Below are positions 10,824 to 22,507 of a stretch of DNA of 64,000 bases, one piece after another. The notes beneath the pieces were generated by a model. The model saw only the letters and a list, made by a program, of their open reading frames with translations, had not been told where the DNA came from and ran no database searches. The stretch lies in the NCBI GenBank assembly GCA_030765065.1, contig CM060986.1:78051573-78115572 (forward strand). The letters run 5' to 3'. This DNA comes from Deroplatys truncata. Its lineage: Eukaryota; Arthropoda; Insecta; Mantodea; Mantidae. The translations under genes were made by a program, and so were the position numbers. How positions within the stretch are numbered: the first letter of the stretch is position 1; every line of letters starts with the position of its first letter.

Positions 10824-11774
10824 TCTGATATGATACATTCACGTGACCTTCTCCACCCTCTATCTTTATTAATGGGTATACAAATTAAGCTCAAGCTTAT
10901 TTTTCTATCCACTACATTTTAATCCAAATAAATCTTTTTTATAAATAGCTACATTACACATTTCATTATAGATACAAAGGATAGCGATAGTCGAATGTTT
11001 AAGAACTGGGTACTACCTATATGCTGGCCTTAAAATGCCATACTGTTTCCATTTAATCGCAAAAAATAACTGGATGTTGAAAGGACTGTAAGAGAATGAC
11101 CAAGAACCTTCAATAACGGATATCTCAGAAACGGCTTGTGCCACAGAAAACACTTATTTTAAATACGTACGATCAGCACTTTTCCAAGATGCGACACAAA
11201 TATTTTCAAAATAATTCTCACACTTAAAACTACTTTATACATTGCCGTTTCTCCAAAATGTTGATGTTTTAAAAATGGCTCTAAGGATTTTATTTTGAAG
11301 AGGTATACATTTCCTGTGAGTACTTTTCGTCTACCGCTTAATGTTTACAGCTGTTATACAAAACTCCTTCCGAATGAAGACGACTTCACAGGCTATTCCT
11401 CGAAAATTCGAGATATACATTTTATGTTTCATGTGAGTATCTTTAATACATGGTATTTCAAACAAAATCGTTATAGCCATCTTTTAGAAAATCAAAATTT
11501 CGAATAATGTTTCATGTAAAGGATAGTTGGGATGGGGGATTTTGTTGAATATCTTCATGTCGCATCTTTGGAAGTTCTTGAACCTGAATGCGGTGTTTGG
11601 TATTTATCCGTCGTTTCGTGTTTGAGTTTTGCTGTGCACTGACACAAACACACACAGACATGTTATAGAATGCTTTATTTGGATTCTGGGGACCTCAAAA
11701 CCTGTATTTCTGGTAAAATCTTTGGGTGGAATGCAATACTAGCTCCTACTTACTATACGTAGTAGAGAAAATAA
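10824..11774 (+). repeat. Family A, full-length plus copy with internal inversion
   Basis: Both termini are present: TCTGATATGATAC at 10824 and CTACTTACTATACGTAGTAG with GAGAAAATAA at the 3' end. The length is about 951 bp. Diagnostic blocks in order are CACCCTCTATC, GGGTATACAAATT, AATCGCAAAAAATAAC, AACGGATATCTCAGAAACGG, GAATGAAGACGACTTCACAGG, ATGTCGCATCTTTGGAAG and GGGTGGAATGCAATAC. Bases 11180-11298 are family A sequence in the opposite orientation and replace the normal segment. Confidence 0.85.
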
Positions 11775-11965
11775 AAAGCTCAAATGCAAACTGCAAAGGA
11801 TTTGGAATTAGCAGCTGGCAAAACAACTTAGTATGCTCGAATCCTCATTGAATGAATTTCTTGCTTCCTGCACTAAAGAAAATTCTGGCGCCGACTATCT
11901 CATCTCTAGCAGCGCAAGAAGTTCTCTACGGAACAGAGGCAGTATGGAGTAGATCGGCGCGTGCA

Positions 11966-12475
11966 GAACTCAAAAACGAAAAGTCGGATAAATAGCAAAC
12001 TTGGTATTTACCTTCAAAAATGCGACAGGAAGATTTAAAAGAAAGCCGCACCAAAAACTGCATTTCATATGGAAAATATTTCGAAACTTTTTATTTTCTA
12101 AAAAATGACTCCAACGATTTTGATTATTTTTCATGTAAATATCTTTAATATACGGTATTATAAAGTGTATATTGTGAATTTTCTGGGAATGGCCTGTGAA
12201 GTCCTCTTTATTCCGAGGGAATTTCGTATAATCTTGTATAATTGGCAAACCTTAAGCGATAGACGAACACGTTCCCTACAAAAAATGTAGATCTCTTTAA
12301 AATACACAATTTATTCTAAATAAATTTTTTGTAGCATCAGACATTCCTGAGATATCCGTTATTAATGGTACGATTTGTTCAATACTTCGTCACTCTTTTC
12401 AAGTCTCATAGATTTTCAGTTGTTTCTCGCAATTGCATGGAAGCAGTATGGAATTTTAAAGCCTGAGGCAGTATT
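11966..12475 (-). repeat. Family A, internal minus copy
   Basis: A minus-strand copy of the central half, from AACTCAAAAACGAAAAGTCGG to GGAATTTTAAAGCCTGAGGC. Both termini are absent. This copy preserves the AAAAAATGTAGATCTC segment that is the insertion target at 49.37 kb. Confidence 0.85.
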
Positions 12476-12657
12476 ATTAACACTTAAATAATTTCAGTCA
12501 AATTATATAATATGTAAATTCAATAACAGCCCGCCTTGAAGCAATATGTGTACGTAATAATTTGTAAAATGTGTGTAACAGTCATTGCGTATGCTTATAT
12601 TATTGTATCCATGTGTAATAATGTTATGTGAATATATTACGTAATTTAATAATGTAG

Positions 12658-13048
12658 GAGCTGTGAGAATAATAATTTAAACGTTGCTAATAATGAGGTA
12701 ACTATGAGGTCACCTTGAGGCAATAATAAGTTCGAGAGTTTAAATGTTATTTGTGATTAATGGAAGCATTAATGCAACTTTAGTGACAGTTTACAAAAAT
12801 AGCCAATCAACAACCAGAAAAAGCTTTAGTTAAATACAGGTATTCTATTGGAGTAGGATTAGCCAATCAGAGACTTGAAGTACAGAAATTTACAAGTTTA
12901 GACGGTTGAAATCTATTCAGTTGTCTGCAGGCTGGATTGTAACCGGATGCTTGTGCGTCCTCGAGAGATTTAATACGTATTCGTGAGAAACGAAAAATAG
13001 TATATGTGTTAAAAAGTACAAGCATTAAATAAAATAATCTCACAGCTC
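12658..13048. repeat. Possible solo LTR or short TIR element
   Basis: The segment is bounded by an inverted repeat: GAGCTGTGAGAATAAT at 12658 against ATAATCTCACAGCTC ending at 13048. It contains CCAATCAGAG, a TTAAATACAGG TATA-like motif and AATAAAATAA just before the right end. TGTGAGA...TCTCACA would suit an LTR with TG/CA ends, but no direct target duplication is visible. The inverted repeat continues outward (GAGC/GCTC), which would suit a DNA element better. Unresolved. Confidence 0.35.
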
Positions 13049-13564
13049 TCTATATCAGTGAAGTGCTATTTAATTTATGTCAAGGATTAACAAAAAGGAG
13101 TGAATTAAAACTTTAAAAAATCTGCGTAAGCCTACATTCTTGTCCCATCCCGCCCTGCCAAGACATCCGTGTCTCTAACAATAATACTGACGCAGCCGAG
13201 GCAAACATAAATATTTAATACTTAAAGAAACAGTTTAATTACAAAGTTAATATTGTTTTAAACTTGGGACAAAGGCCACTTGAAAATACATTTGGGGCGA
13301 AGGCTACCGGAAAGTGTTTACTATACGTGATGTTGCAATTACTACAAGTTCGGCTCTCCAACAGTTGAAATATAATACAGCATCTACAAACTGACTTTCA
13401 ATACGTAGCAGCAACAAATCTTCTTCAAATTGATGCCCAAAGCGTAGTGCAAATAAAGTAACAAACCACCTACTTCAAATTGGCGTCCATACGTGGAGCT
13501 AAATAAATAAACAAACAAACTCCTACAACAAATAAATAAACATATTCTTCAAATAGCATATACT
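13049..13564. other. Unassigned stretch with a short imperfect tandem duplication
   Basis: Two similar blocks starting CTTCAAATTG(A/G) and ending CAAATAAAGTAAC or TAAATAAATAAAC lie at about 13434-13470 and 13473-13512. The second contains TTGGCGTCCATACGTGG, which resembles a retroelement primer-binding site complementary to tRNA-Lys. No adjoining LTR was confirmed. Confidence 0.35.
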
Positions 13565-13737
13565 TCCTGTACTGGTACATTTGGCTATCACTTTTCCCTT
13601 TTTATCCTAACAAAATGTGCTGTTTATCTGGATTGAAATGAAGGAGATATAAAAATTAACTTTCATAAGAATAATTTGTATACCCACTAATAAACGATAA
13701 AGTGTAGAAAAGTTATTGAATGTAACTCGTCAGATTT
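13565..13737 (-). repeat. Family A, 5' end, minus copy
   Basis: Minus-strand 5' fragment with TTTGTATACCCACTAATAAACG and the 5' terminus read as GAATGTAACTCGTCAGA. The 3' two-thirds are missing. Confidence 0.75.
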
Positions 13738-13841
13738 TTTTCTATTTTATTTTAATGAGATAAACATTTTGTTGAAGGTGCAAGGACGTAGAGGAAACCG
13801 AATTGAGTCATGTTAAAAAACCGGGTCGGTATATACTAACC

Positions 13842-14454
13842 TAGAAATTCCATACTCTTCCCAAGAAATCCCGAGAAGCAACCGAATAATGACGGCACTT
13901 TAAAAAACTGACAAATGTTTTAAAAAGTGTATATTTGGAAAATGGCTAATGCCACAAAAAATCTATTTGAAATAAATGTTGTGTTTTAAATAGTTCTAGA
14001 TTTTTTTGTTTATCTCTTATGATTTTTACTAGTTGTACAACAATAATCACCGTCCCTTCCAATATAAGAGGACATCATAGGCTATCCCCAGAAAAGAATT
14101 TACATTTTGCTTGCCATGTATCTGAAATATTTTGTGTTTTAGTCAAAATCGTTGGAGAAAATCACAAATTTCGAAAAGGCTTCCAAGTAAAGGATAGTTT
14201 GGGTGCGAATTTTCTTAAAAATCCTCATATCGCATCTTTTGAAGATGCTGAACTTAAATACCAAGTTTGATGTTTATTGGGCATTTCACTTTAGGACTAT
14301 ACTGCTCATATATACAAACGTACCTTTTCCTAAAAATATTTTATTTTATTGAGGTGGCCTTAATAGATGTATTTCCGGTCAAACCTGGGTATCGAATTTT
14401 TTTGTTGGAATGCAGTACCTTCTTTATCTACTAGGTACGTGGTAGAGAAAGTAA
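13842..14454 (+). repeat. Family A, 5'-truncated plus copy
   Basis: Runs from CTAGAAATTCCATACTC to the 3' end. The hairpin is of the variant type (CTACTAGGTACGTGGTAG) followed by AGAAAGTAA. The CA tract has eroded to CATATATACAAACG. Confidence 0.8.
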
Positions 14455-14869
14455 AGATTCGATTTGTGGCTTCGGCATGATGATGGTGATGATGATCACT
14501 GAGTGGCTTGCACGTAGGCTCTTGGAACCCTTAGTGCCTCATATTCTAGGCATTACTCAAGGTGGATGGTCCGTATGAAATGGACCATGTCCTTGACATC
14601 TACTTCCTATCTCCTCAGGTTCCAAAAAGTACCCTAAGAATATATACCTATTAAAGAAAATACTCGACATACATAATATAACAAATAATTTGAAACCAAA
14701 AGATGTACAACCTTCGCATTCACATACTATAATATGCTGTGAGGTCTCAAAATTCCTCGCGTATTTCCAGCATAAAGTGCTTTGTGTAAACCCATTATAT
14801 ATAAATGTCTGCGCAGTGTTGTGCCCCGTGCGCTTACAACTACTCTGAGCTTAGATCTGATCAAATTCA
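14455..14869. other. Unassigned stretch
   Basis: A short GAT-rich patch lies at 14477-14500. Nothing else recognised. Confidence 0.4.
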
Positions 14870-15190
14870 GGTGAAACTCACTTTCCGTTCAGGCACGGAT
14901 ATCAAGGCATGGGCCTGTCTGACGCTTACTCCGGATTCAAGATGAGCCCTTGCTGTAATTTGTGTTATCTCATACTTGACAGCTCTAGTCGACACACCGT
15001 AGAAAGGGTCAGGCCCAATAAAATCGAGCCCCATGCCCTCTTTGCAAGAGTGCCGGCCATCTCGTTTCCTCTAATATCAGCGTGCCCAGGAACACAAAGA
15101 AGTGTAACTGGACAAGTCTATCCAACATCCTCTGGCATTGTGTGGCTTCAGCATAGTTCATTCTATACGTTAGTGTCAGTTTTTTATCCA
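14870..15190 (-). pseudogene. LINE RNase H C-terminal relic (minus strand)
   Basis: Minus-strand frames give VTLLCVPGHADIRGNEMAG, then TLAKRA, then after a frame change GLDFIGPDPFYGVSTRAVK and ARAHLESGVS. These are the last catalytic block (W/CVPGH..I.GNE.AD.LAK) and the GPDPF.G signature that follows RNase H in I/Jockey-like insect LINEs, as in the copy at 7.6 kb (PEPFCGIP). The final catalytic Asp is Gly (EMAG). It is too short and frame-broken to function. Confidence 0.65.
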
Positions 15191-15789
15191 AAATCGAAAA
15201 CTAACAAAAAAAATCGGTTACGGTTTTATTATATGTATAGGTGTACATTCTTCTCTGATTTTATTACCTGTTCTCATTTCACGTGCCAAACGGGAAAGGG
15301 AGAGAGAGATAAAATGGTGAAGAGAGACGGAATTAAAGGGGAAACAATTGAGAAAGGTAGAAGGGGTAAATAGAGTAAGCGTTATGGAGACATTGTGAGG
15401 ACATAATGATAGAGAGGAATGAAGGAGAGGGAAAATTATGAGGGAGAAGGGGGGAAAGAGAAAGTATCTCAGCAGTTAACGCAACAACGCGAGCTGTATT
15501 ATGTGTGTAACTCCATTTATAATTAAAATTAACGTAAGCATAACGTAAACTTAGAAACGAGATTATATGTACTCGTATTCTAATAGAACGATTCACAATG
15601 ATTCACGTAAACATAAAAATAAATATTCAATTAAACGTAAAGTTACCAGCTTGCAAGGTCCAAACTTTCAAGTTTGCTACGTCAAACATAACTAGCCAAT
15701 CAGAGAGAAATTCTCATCACGAGATTACGCTGTCATCTCATCAAATCTTACACTGCCATGTGTTGACTCGCTAGCTCCCTTTCTATGAA
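15191..15789. other. Unassigned stretch between two LINE relics
   Basis: A purine-rich tract (GAGAGAGA and GGGGGAAAG runs) lies at 15296-15470. No coding signature. Confidence 0.4.
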
Positions 15790-16262
15790 TTACCATGGCA
15801 AACGAATTTTCTTCCTCACATACAGTCAAAGTGCTTTAAAAGCAATCTCTTCAGAACAGGTAAAATCAAAACCGGAATTTTGAATACCTAAATGACCTGA
15901 TTGCCTTCTCATCTCGCAACAGGCTCGAAATGCAATGGGTGTCGCGATATCAGCCTATCTATGGAAATGAAATATCTGAACAGCTGTCTGAAAGGGATAC
16001 TGAGAAATCTTATATTAGCCCTGAAATCGTGGCTGGAATCCGTACACGTACTGCCAAAACATCGGTAAAATCATGGATTAGGGAAATACATCAACGCAGT
16101 GGCAAACCCTTCCTGAACAAAGATAAACCAAGGAAGTGGTCTAACTTCCATGTAACTCTTTCCTCATCTCTCCTGAAGTTGGATAGAACAGGAATAATGA
16201 AAGTAATTTCTGAACACTGTCACTTCAGGAAACGTAAAGTAGGACTCTACAAGTTGTACTGA
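15790..16262 (+). pseudogene. LINE RNase H plus C-terminal relic (plus strand)
   Basis: Successive frames give YSQSALKAISSEQV near 15815 (a SDSQSALKAI-type block with its Asp replaced). From 15930 come QWVSRYQPIYGNEISEQLS (normally WV.GHQGI.GNE.AD.LA), SPEIVAGIRTRTAK, VKSWIREIHQR and LLKLDRTGIMKVISEHCHFRK (normally ...TGHC.LRKH). This is the end of an I/Jockey-like LINE ORF2. The last 110 codons are open to a stop at 16262, but the conserved GH and AD residues are lost. Confidence 0.65.
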
Positions 16263-18965
16263 TTATAAAGTTTTATATATTAAGCTATTTTAGTTACTTT
16301 CAATCACCTACACGACAATTCTTAGATCTGTTTAACCGTCCACTTTTCGCTCCGTTTGTATACTACTTCCACGGATTGGGGGCGTGGTTTCTCGACGTTT
16401 TGCATTCTGCTGCCTTCCGGTTTGAGCTCTCGTGGCAGAGTTGGCTCGTCGCTTTCAGGAGTGAGACGGGGTGTTTTTTCTTTTTTCTGAGCTGGTCTTT
16501 GTGTGCTAGTATCACGACAATTAATTTCCTGACGTGCGAGAGGTCGACAAAACTCCAATAAAATCACTCCTTATCTATCCTTTCTGTGCAACATCGCGAG
16601 TCAGGAATCACTGCGATATTTACAAATTGTGATGGTGGATAGGGATTTTTTCTAAGTTTAATGTCCTTTAGCTGGGTAGCTGTATATTTTTAATTTTCAT
16701 ACATTATAATACATGTACACCCTACAAAAAATTAGCAGATTTTCGAAGCGTATATTTGTCGAAGTCCAAATCGTTTCTGCGGCCGCTTTATAATGGTGTC
16801 TCGGGACGCGTGCTTTTAGCTTTGTTCTATTGTCACCTTTCATACTGAGTGCAGCCACTAAATAAGCTCAACAGCTGAGTGGTTATAAGCAGGTACGTAG
16901 TAATGAAGCCTACTAAGTTTCGTATCCCCAGCATCATTTTATTTTTTTCCAGAAAAACGCAATGTTTATTACGCATAATGTAATATAATTTCCAATTTCT
17001 AAAGCTTATTTGATTTACAATCATACATAAAAACTAAAACATCTCCTTTTCGTTTTTCCATACTGTTTCCATTAATCGGATGGGTGTCGGGATGGAAACA
17101 GTATAGAATGCATTTTAGAATTCTTACTAATATGACACTTATTTTTAAAACTAAAGAATAACTTATTTGCGTTTAGTGCATGAATGTCTTAAAATTAATA
17201 CATATCTTATGCATGGAAAACATGCAGCATTGCATATATTTAACAAAATTAAATAATAAAAGAAATCTATGGCAAGGATCCGAACCCAGGTTGTTCCAAT
17301 TAGAGACACATACGTTTCACGTTTGGCTACCATACATCTCGTTCAACCAAATTGAAAGGCATCTTCCTACTTATCGCATAGCTTTGAAACGAACGCAGGG
17401 TGGAATTAAATCGTGCACTGTGAACGCAGCGTGAGCGAATTCTCAGAACGTTTTCGGAATCGAACTCCCTCTCTAGTGTTGCTTATTTATTTTGTCTTAC
17501 GCTGTACGTAACCTCTTTTGGTGTGCGCGTTGTAGTCCCTTTTCAAGCCATTATATTACCTCAGACTTTTAATGTTTCCATTTGTTGCTGTGAACAACAA
17601 CACGTCACATTAACTTTATGCTTAGGTTTTACGTCGTTATTTTAATGGATAGTTTTGATTATAAATAGCCCCTGCTTCCTTAGGAACACCCTTTACAAAT
17701 GCAACGTGCCGCCGCGATGCTATTTCATCCACAGGACCAACAGGCCTGTTAAAGGATTTTTCTGAATTAGCAAAGATTTTTCTTTACAATAATTCTGGAG
17801 AGATTTTATATAGAATTGATTTTTATCTTCCCTAAAGGCCCCTTTAGAGCTTACACAGTCCTCAGAGCGAACGCGAGATAACGAAGAGTAAAATAAAACA
17901 GAGCCGAGTTAACTAAATTCAGATTACACTCTCCATTACTGAATGTAACCTGAAATAATGGCGATGAGGAAAGAGGAGTAATGTTTCAGGGAAGCTATTT
18001 GTTGGAGATTATCCAGCAGCATTCCCAGCTCCACAAAAAGAAAGCTACAATCAGCCTCTCTTCAACTGATTAAAGCACAGCTCCTAAAATAAAATTGAAA
18101 GAGAGATAAAGTTCCCAGTGGCATTCGTATAAATTCAGTGCAGCCTAGTTTTCATTTATATGGTAAATACGAGAAGGAGGAAAGTGGAAACGACGTTTCA
18201 GCTTTGCTTGTTCATCGCATGCAATCACTTACACAATTTTAGGATCCAGCAAATAACGGCTTAGCTCTCGCTCAAGAAATTCTCCTTTCCGTGGACATTT
18301 TCAGGATTGTCCAACGAGATGCAGCATAGGACACTGGCGGGAAAAGTAAGTAGGGTCTGAGAATAAGTTTCCAGACGCTACGTTTCCTAGCAGTAATAGA
18401 GTATAGTGAATAAAGTGTATAGGATATTTTTAACAAAACACCAACCTTAAAACATCAGGTAGAAAAGAAGAAAATTTGTACAAAGTAGGGAAATGATTGG
18501 CTTATTCGCAATCAAGGTCATCATTTTAAACAGCATATAATATATGCAAGTCAAGTTCATATGATTATATATTTTTGTGGAATTTCCATTGCGTTTACCA
18601 GCTGGCCTCCGTATTTGCCCAGACCAAAGCGGTTGCAAAATCGGCTTGGTGTATTCCCAGACTCATTTTAGACAAAAGAAAGTCGTGGTACACTTTAAAA
18701 TCACACATTTTGCTCATTCTGCCAAAGTACATTAGTTAAGAGCTAAACCCTGTTTCTTATAACCTTACCCCACAGACATGTATTCTTCCGCGCTGCATTT
18801 CCTTTCCCTTTACCCCAGTAAGCTAACGTACAGTTTCGAATGGTGACAAACATATAGTGTGCGGTGCAAGGATAGACGATAAACGCGATATAAACACATT
18901 GTGATGATAGATGCACGTGCTTTCGTCATTCTGAGAGGCGGGTTTAAACCAAAATATCCTCCATC
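16263..18965. other. Unassigned stretch
   Basis: No gene recognised. A minus-strand open stretch of 81 codons (16322-16567) is charged (RPAQKKEKTPRLTPESDEP) but shows no known domain. At 17062-17116 the family A motif CATACTGTTTCCAT appears twice in inverted orientation around a ~20-bp loop. A weak tRNA-like B box (GGTTCGGATCC, minus strand) lies near 17285. Confidence 0.4.
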
Positions 18966-19962
18966 TATTACTTTCTCTGCTACGTATAATAATCCACCCA
19001 AAAATTCGATACCGAGATTTCACCGAAAATGCATACTTTGAGGCACCTTGAATCAAACAAAAGCATTTTTAGGAAAAGCCCCCCGCCCGTGTATGTGTGT
19101 TAAAATTAAATTGAGTTTTATTTATGGACACTCTTTAACTGCTGTGGTCGTTAGCGTCCCATTCTATATTAGGCGTGAAAGAGGCCTCTTTATCAGGCTT
19201 GAGGTTCTTTTACGTGCCGTAAATCTACGACACGGGACCACCGGTTTTACCTCCCTTTCGAAGCAAGCCATGCTAAGGATTTTTACACACGAAAAAAATT
19301 CATCATCCTCCGCCGGGTTTGAACCAAGGACCTCGGGAAAGAGAGGCTAGCATGGTAACCACTATACGGAGGACAGCGTGTGTGTGTGTGAGTGTGTGTG
19401 TGTGTGTGTGTGAGAACAGCATAACTGAAAAACTGGTATGGAAGATATTGAACTTAAAAAGATTTTTAAGACAACCTCCCATCCCAAACTACCCTTTACA
19501 TGGAAGATTTTTTTTATTAATACCACACATTAAAGACATATACATTATAAATAAAAATTATATCTTTAAATCTCTAAAAATAGCCTGCGAAGGCCTCTTC
19601 ATTCGAAAGGAATTTTGGATAATCTTGTATAACTGGTAAACGTTAAGCTATAGACGGAAACAAATGTAGATCCGTTATTAACGTTTAGATTTCTTAATAC
19701 TTAGTCAAGTCCCGGGGATTTTCAGTTTCTCTCGATTACATGGAAACGGCATGGAATTTTAAGGCCAGGATAGTTCTTAAACATTTGGCTATCACTGTTC
19801 TCTTTGTATCTTAACGAAATGCATAATGAGGTTATTTCTGCAACGGTTTATATATATTAAAATGAAGTAGTTAGAAAAATAAGCTTTCTTAAGTATAATT
19901 TATATACCTACTAATAAACGATAGAGGGTAGAAGAATTCATGTGAATGTAATACAGCAGAAT
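18966..19962 (-). repeat. Family A, full-length minus copy, split by a SINE
   Basis: The 3' terminus is at the left (ATTACTTTCTCTGCTACGTATAATAATCC) and the 5' terminus at the right (CATGTGAATGTAATACAGCAG). A family B SINE (19101-19375) sits in the GT/CA tract. Around 19434-19458 about 20 bp (GGAAGATATTGAACTTAAA) are in plus orientation while the rest of the copy is minus, a tiny local inversion. Confidence 0.85.
19101..19375 (-). repeat. tRNA-derived SINE, family B, inserted in family A
   Basis: Minus-strand copy of the 10.24-kb SINE: tail TTAAATTGAGTTTTATTTATGG at the left, tRNA head with B-box (CCGGGTTTGAACC on the plus strand) and A-box (TGGTAACCACTATACGG) at the right. It is flanked on both sides by GT-rich sequence (GTGTATGTGTGT and GTGTGTGTGTG), so the target duplication is hidden in the microsatellite. 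Confidence 0.8.
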
Positions 19963-20219
19963 GTTTTGTTAAGAATTTACACACATTTCAGATGTGTAAA
20001 CCTGTTACCTAATAATTTAATTCACATGGTTATGAAAATGTAAATTTAACAGTTATCTTCGAATATATTAAGGTAAATAATCATGTTAAATAAGGAAATA
20101 TTTTGTATTGCATAACAATGCATTCCAGCCAAAGAGCGATGACTAGTGCACGTGACCGTTAAGAGATACGAGGCAAAGTAGTATTGAACAGGCCTTAGGA
20201 GTAGTCAGACGGAGATGCC

Positions 20220-20727
20220 TCCATTAACTGGAGCACAACACCGCACGTAGACCATGTGCTTCCAACGTGACCCCTTGGAGGAAGGGATGAAGGAGACACC
20301 TGGAGCAGACCAGATGCTAGCAAGGACGGGATCACTAACGATCCCAACAAACACCAATACTGAGCCGGCTAGCTTTGCCTTAGCCACCCGCAACCTGGAG
20401 GTCCCGGGTGCACACAGACACCCAGCAGTCCCGCCAAGCGCCAGAGATAAACATTTCAATAGCGAAAAGTTCACCGTCCTGCCACAACGCACCAACCCCC
20501 ATCGCCTGGTCCCTGGCCCTGCAACCCTGAAACAGATCAAAGCAAATGATGGGGACAGGAATAACTGCGTAGGAAATTCTTGTAGAAGGTGAACCACTCC
20601 ACCATTTACTACCGATTCGGGTAAACCATTAAAACAACCTATGGGAGTGGCCGACCCAAAGGAAATAAAACCCGGGACTCCTGACTGCGAGCCTCACACG
20701 TTACCGCGGAGCCATCTCGCTTCGTCT
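20220..20727 (-). repeat. tRNA-derived SINE-like repeat, family F
   Basis: The minus-strand head at 20727-20660 reads CGAAGCGAGATGGCTCCGCGGTAA, with B-box-like GTCCCGGGTTTTATTTCC. The body shares GATCTGTTTCAGGGTTG and GGTGTCTCCTTCATCCCTTCC with the copy at 1885-2372. The region is more GC-rich than its surroundings, and two long overlapping open stretches on opposite strands (130 and 112 codons) are composition artefacts inside it. Confidence 0.6.
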
Positions 20728-21347
20728 AAAGCACATCAAGTTCTTAGGAGCCATGCTTGAATCTCACTCTATTAGAATTCATCCTGTTTAATGCGAATAC
20801 ACGTCACAAAACGTGTCGTAAGTTAATTCTACTGCACACTACATGATAATGTAAATCCAAAGGCGCGCGATTCCACTCTAATCCTCATGTGCTATGACTT
20901 CCTGACTCATATTCAGATAATAACGCGTTTCGTGGACTCTAATCCCTACATATTACGATTTGGATGTTGGGAAATTCACAGGACACTAGAACAAAGGAAG
21001 GAAACCCCACACATGACGAATATGGATTCATAAAAAAGGGGGAGTAATAAAATGCTGAAGTAGTTTTCCATGTAACAGTCCAGTTAATAGTCTGTCCTGA
21101 GTTTATGCACCCATAATGTTCTATCCGTACTGGCAAACATTAAGCTAACACTACATGGTGTACAGGGTTAACAATTGGTTCATGCCAGCCAAGTTTGGTG
21201 AGCTATAAGTGAATACTCTGAGAAGAAAGGTGGTATTTGTCACTTAAGTTCATCTCAGAAGGAGCTAAACACGCAATTTATTTCAAACGTGTACATACAA
21301 AATGTGCGTACAGTATAGGCATAAAAAATGCAACAAATAAAAAAAAG
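20728..21347. other. Unassigned stretch
   Basis: No recognisable element. Confidence 0.4.
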
Positions 21348-22050
21348 TCTGATTTGATACATTCAGAACACATCCTCTTTCCTTTATTGGTAGGTAAAAA
21401 AATTATTCTTACTAAAGTTTATTTAGTTTATTTAAAGCTTATTTAAAATAGCATACTGCTTCCATGCAATCGCAAGAAACAACTAAATGTTGACAGGACT
21501 AAAGAGAATGACCAAAAAATGAACAATTCGAATATTTAATAACGCATATCTCAGAAATGGCTTATGCAAAAAAAACTTTGAAATAAATTGCGTGTTTTAA
21601 AAATATCTGCGTGTTTTGTGAAGTACGTTTTCACCTCTTGCTTAACGTTTACCTGTTGTACAAGATTATACAACATTACTTCCAAATAAAGTTGACTTCA
21701 CAGGCTATATCCAGAAACTTCAAAATTTACATTTTATTTGTTATGTAAAGTCTTTAATATATAGAATTTTAAACAAAATCGTCAGTCATTTTTTAGAAAT
21801 ACAAAAATTTAAAAATCGCCCATTTAAAGGGAAATCTGGGGAGGGGCCATTTTTCTTAAAATTCTTCGTGTTCGGTATTTTCGTTATACTCTCTCCACAA
21901 CACACACACAAAGACACTCGGATTTTTTTCTAAAAATGTTTTATTTGGATTCAGTCGGCCTCAAAACATGTTTCAGCCAAAACTTCAATATTGAATTTTT
22001 GGGTGGAATGCAATACTTTCTCTAATTACTATATGTTGTAGAGAAAGTAA
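21348..22050 (+). repeat. Family A, full-length plus copy with internal deletions
   Basis: Starts TCTGATTTGATACATTCAG and ends GTTGTAGAGAAAGTAA. At 703 bp it is shorter than the ~950-bp copy through several internal losses, including most of the GGTATACAAATT to AAGAACTGG segment. Confidence 0.85.
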
Positions 22051-22175
22051 TAAGCTTAAGTTTAAAGTTGTGGGGTTCCTACTAGCTCAAAGAAGTGCTC
22101 CACCTAATTCTAAATCTACATGTACTGAAGTCAGTACTATATATACTTACCTAGTCGGCTTACGCTTCTCTTATG

Positions 22176-22507
22176 TAGAGCTTACACCCCCTAGGACTTA
22201 CACCTATCCGAGGTCTGTAGAAGCCCAGACTAACATTAAATTAGAGAATGAAGAGCCCAGAACGGGTGTTCGGCCGGGAGCCAGGAATCAGAGTGAAGAA
22301 GAACATATGAAATGAAGGCTCAATAGATGAAAGGAAAGGTGACGATGGAGCAATTGGCGGAACGAATGGCAGGATAAACGAGAGAATCCGGAGAAAACCC
22401 GCCCAGACGCCGCTTTGTCCACCACAAATCCCACATAGAAGCCGCTGGGATCGAACCTGGGCCGCCTTGGTGGAAGGCGAGTGGTCTAACCACTCGGCCA
22501 CGTCGCT
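22176..22507 (-). repeat. tRNA-Ser-like SINE, family A-Ser
   Basis: The minus-strand head reads CGTGGCCGAGTGGTTAGACC (A box) and AGGTTCGATCCCAG (B box), both near-perfect matches to the polymerase III consensus. The body has GGGTTTTCTCCGGATTCTC and the tail GGTGTAAGTCCTAGG. The sister copy is at 44513-44838. It is not a true tRNA gene, because there is no paired acceptor stem around the head. Confidence 0.8.

Noticed and set aside
13473..13500. tRNA-Lys primer-binding site of an LTR retrotransposon
   Set aside because: TTGGCGTCCATACGTGG is suggestive, but no LTR ends next to it and a similar block precedes it in tandem.
16322..16567. Candidate host exon (81 codons, charged)
   Set aside because: No recognisable domain, no convincing splice or start context, and no conservation can be tested here.
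20205..20597. 130-codon and 112-codon open frames on opposite strands
   Set aside because: They overlap each other within a GC-rich SINE-like repeat (family F); composition artefact.
22440..22507. Possible tRNA-Ser gene
   Set aside because: A and B boxes are good, but there is no paired acceptor stem and the repeat body continues for 330 bp; the sister copy at 44.5 kb shows it is a SINE.
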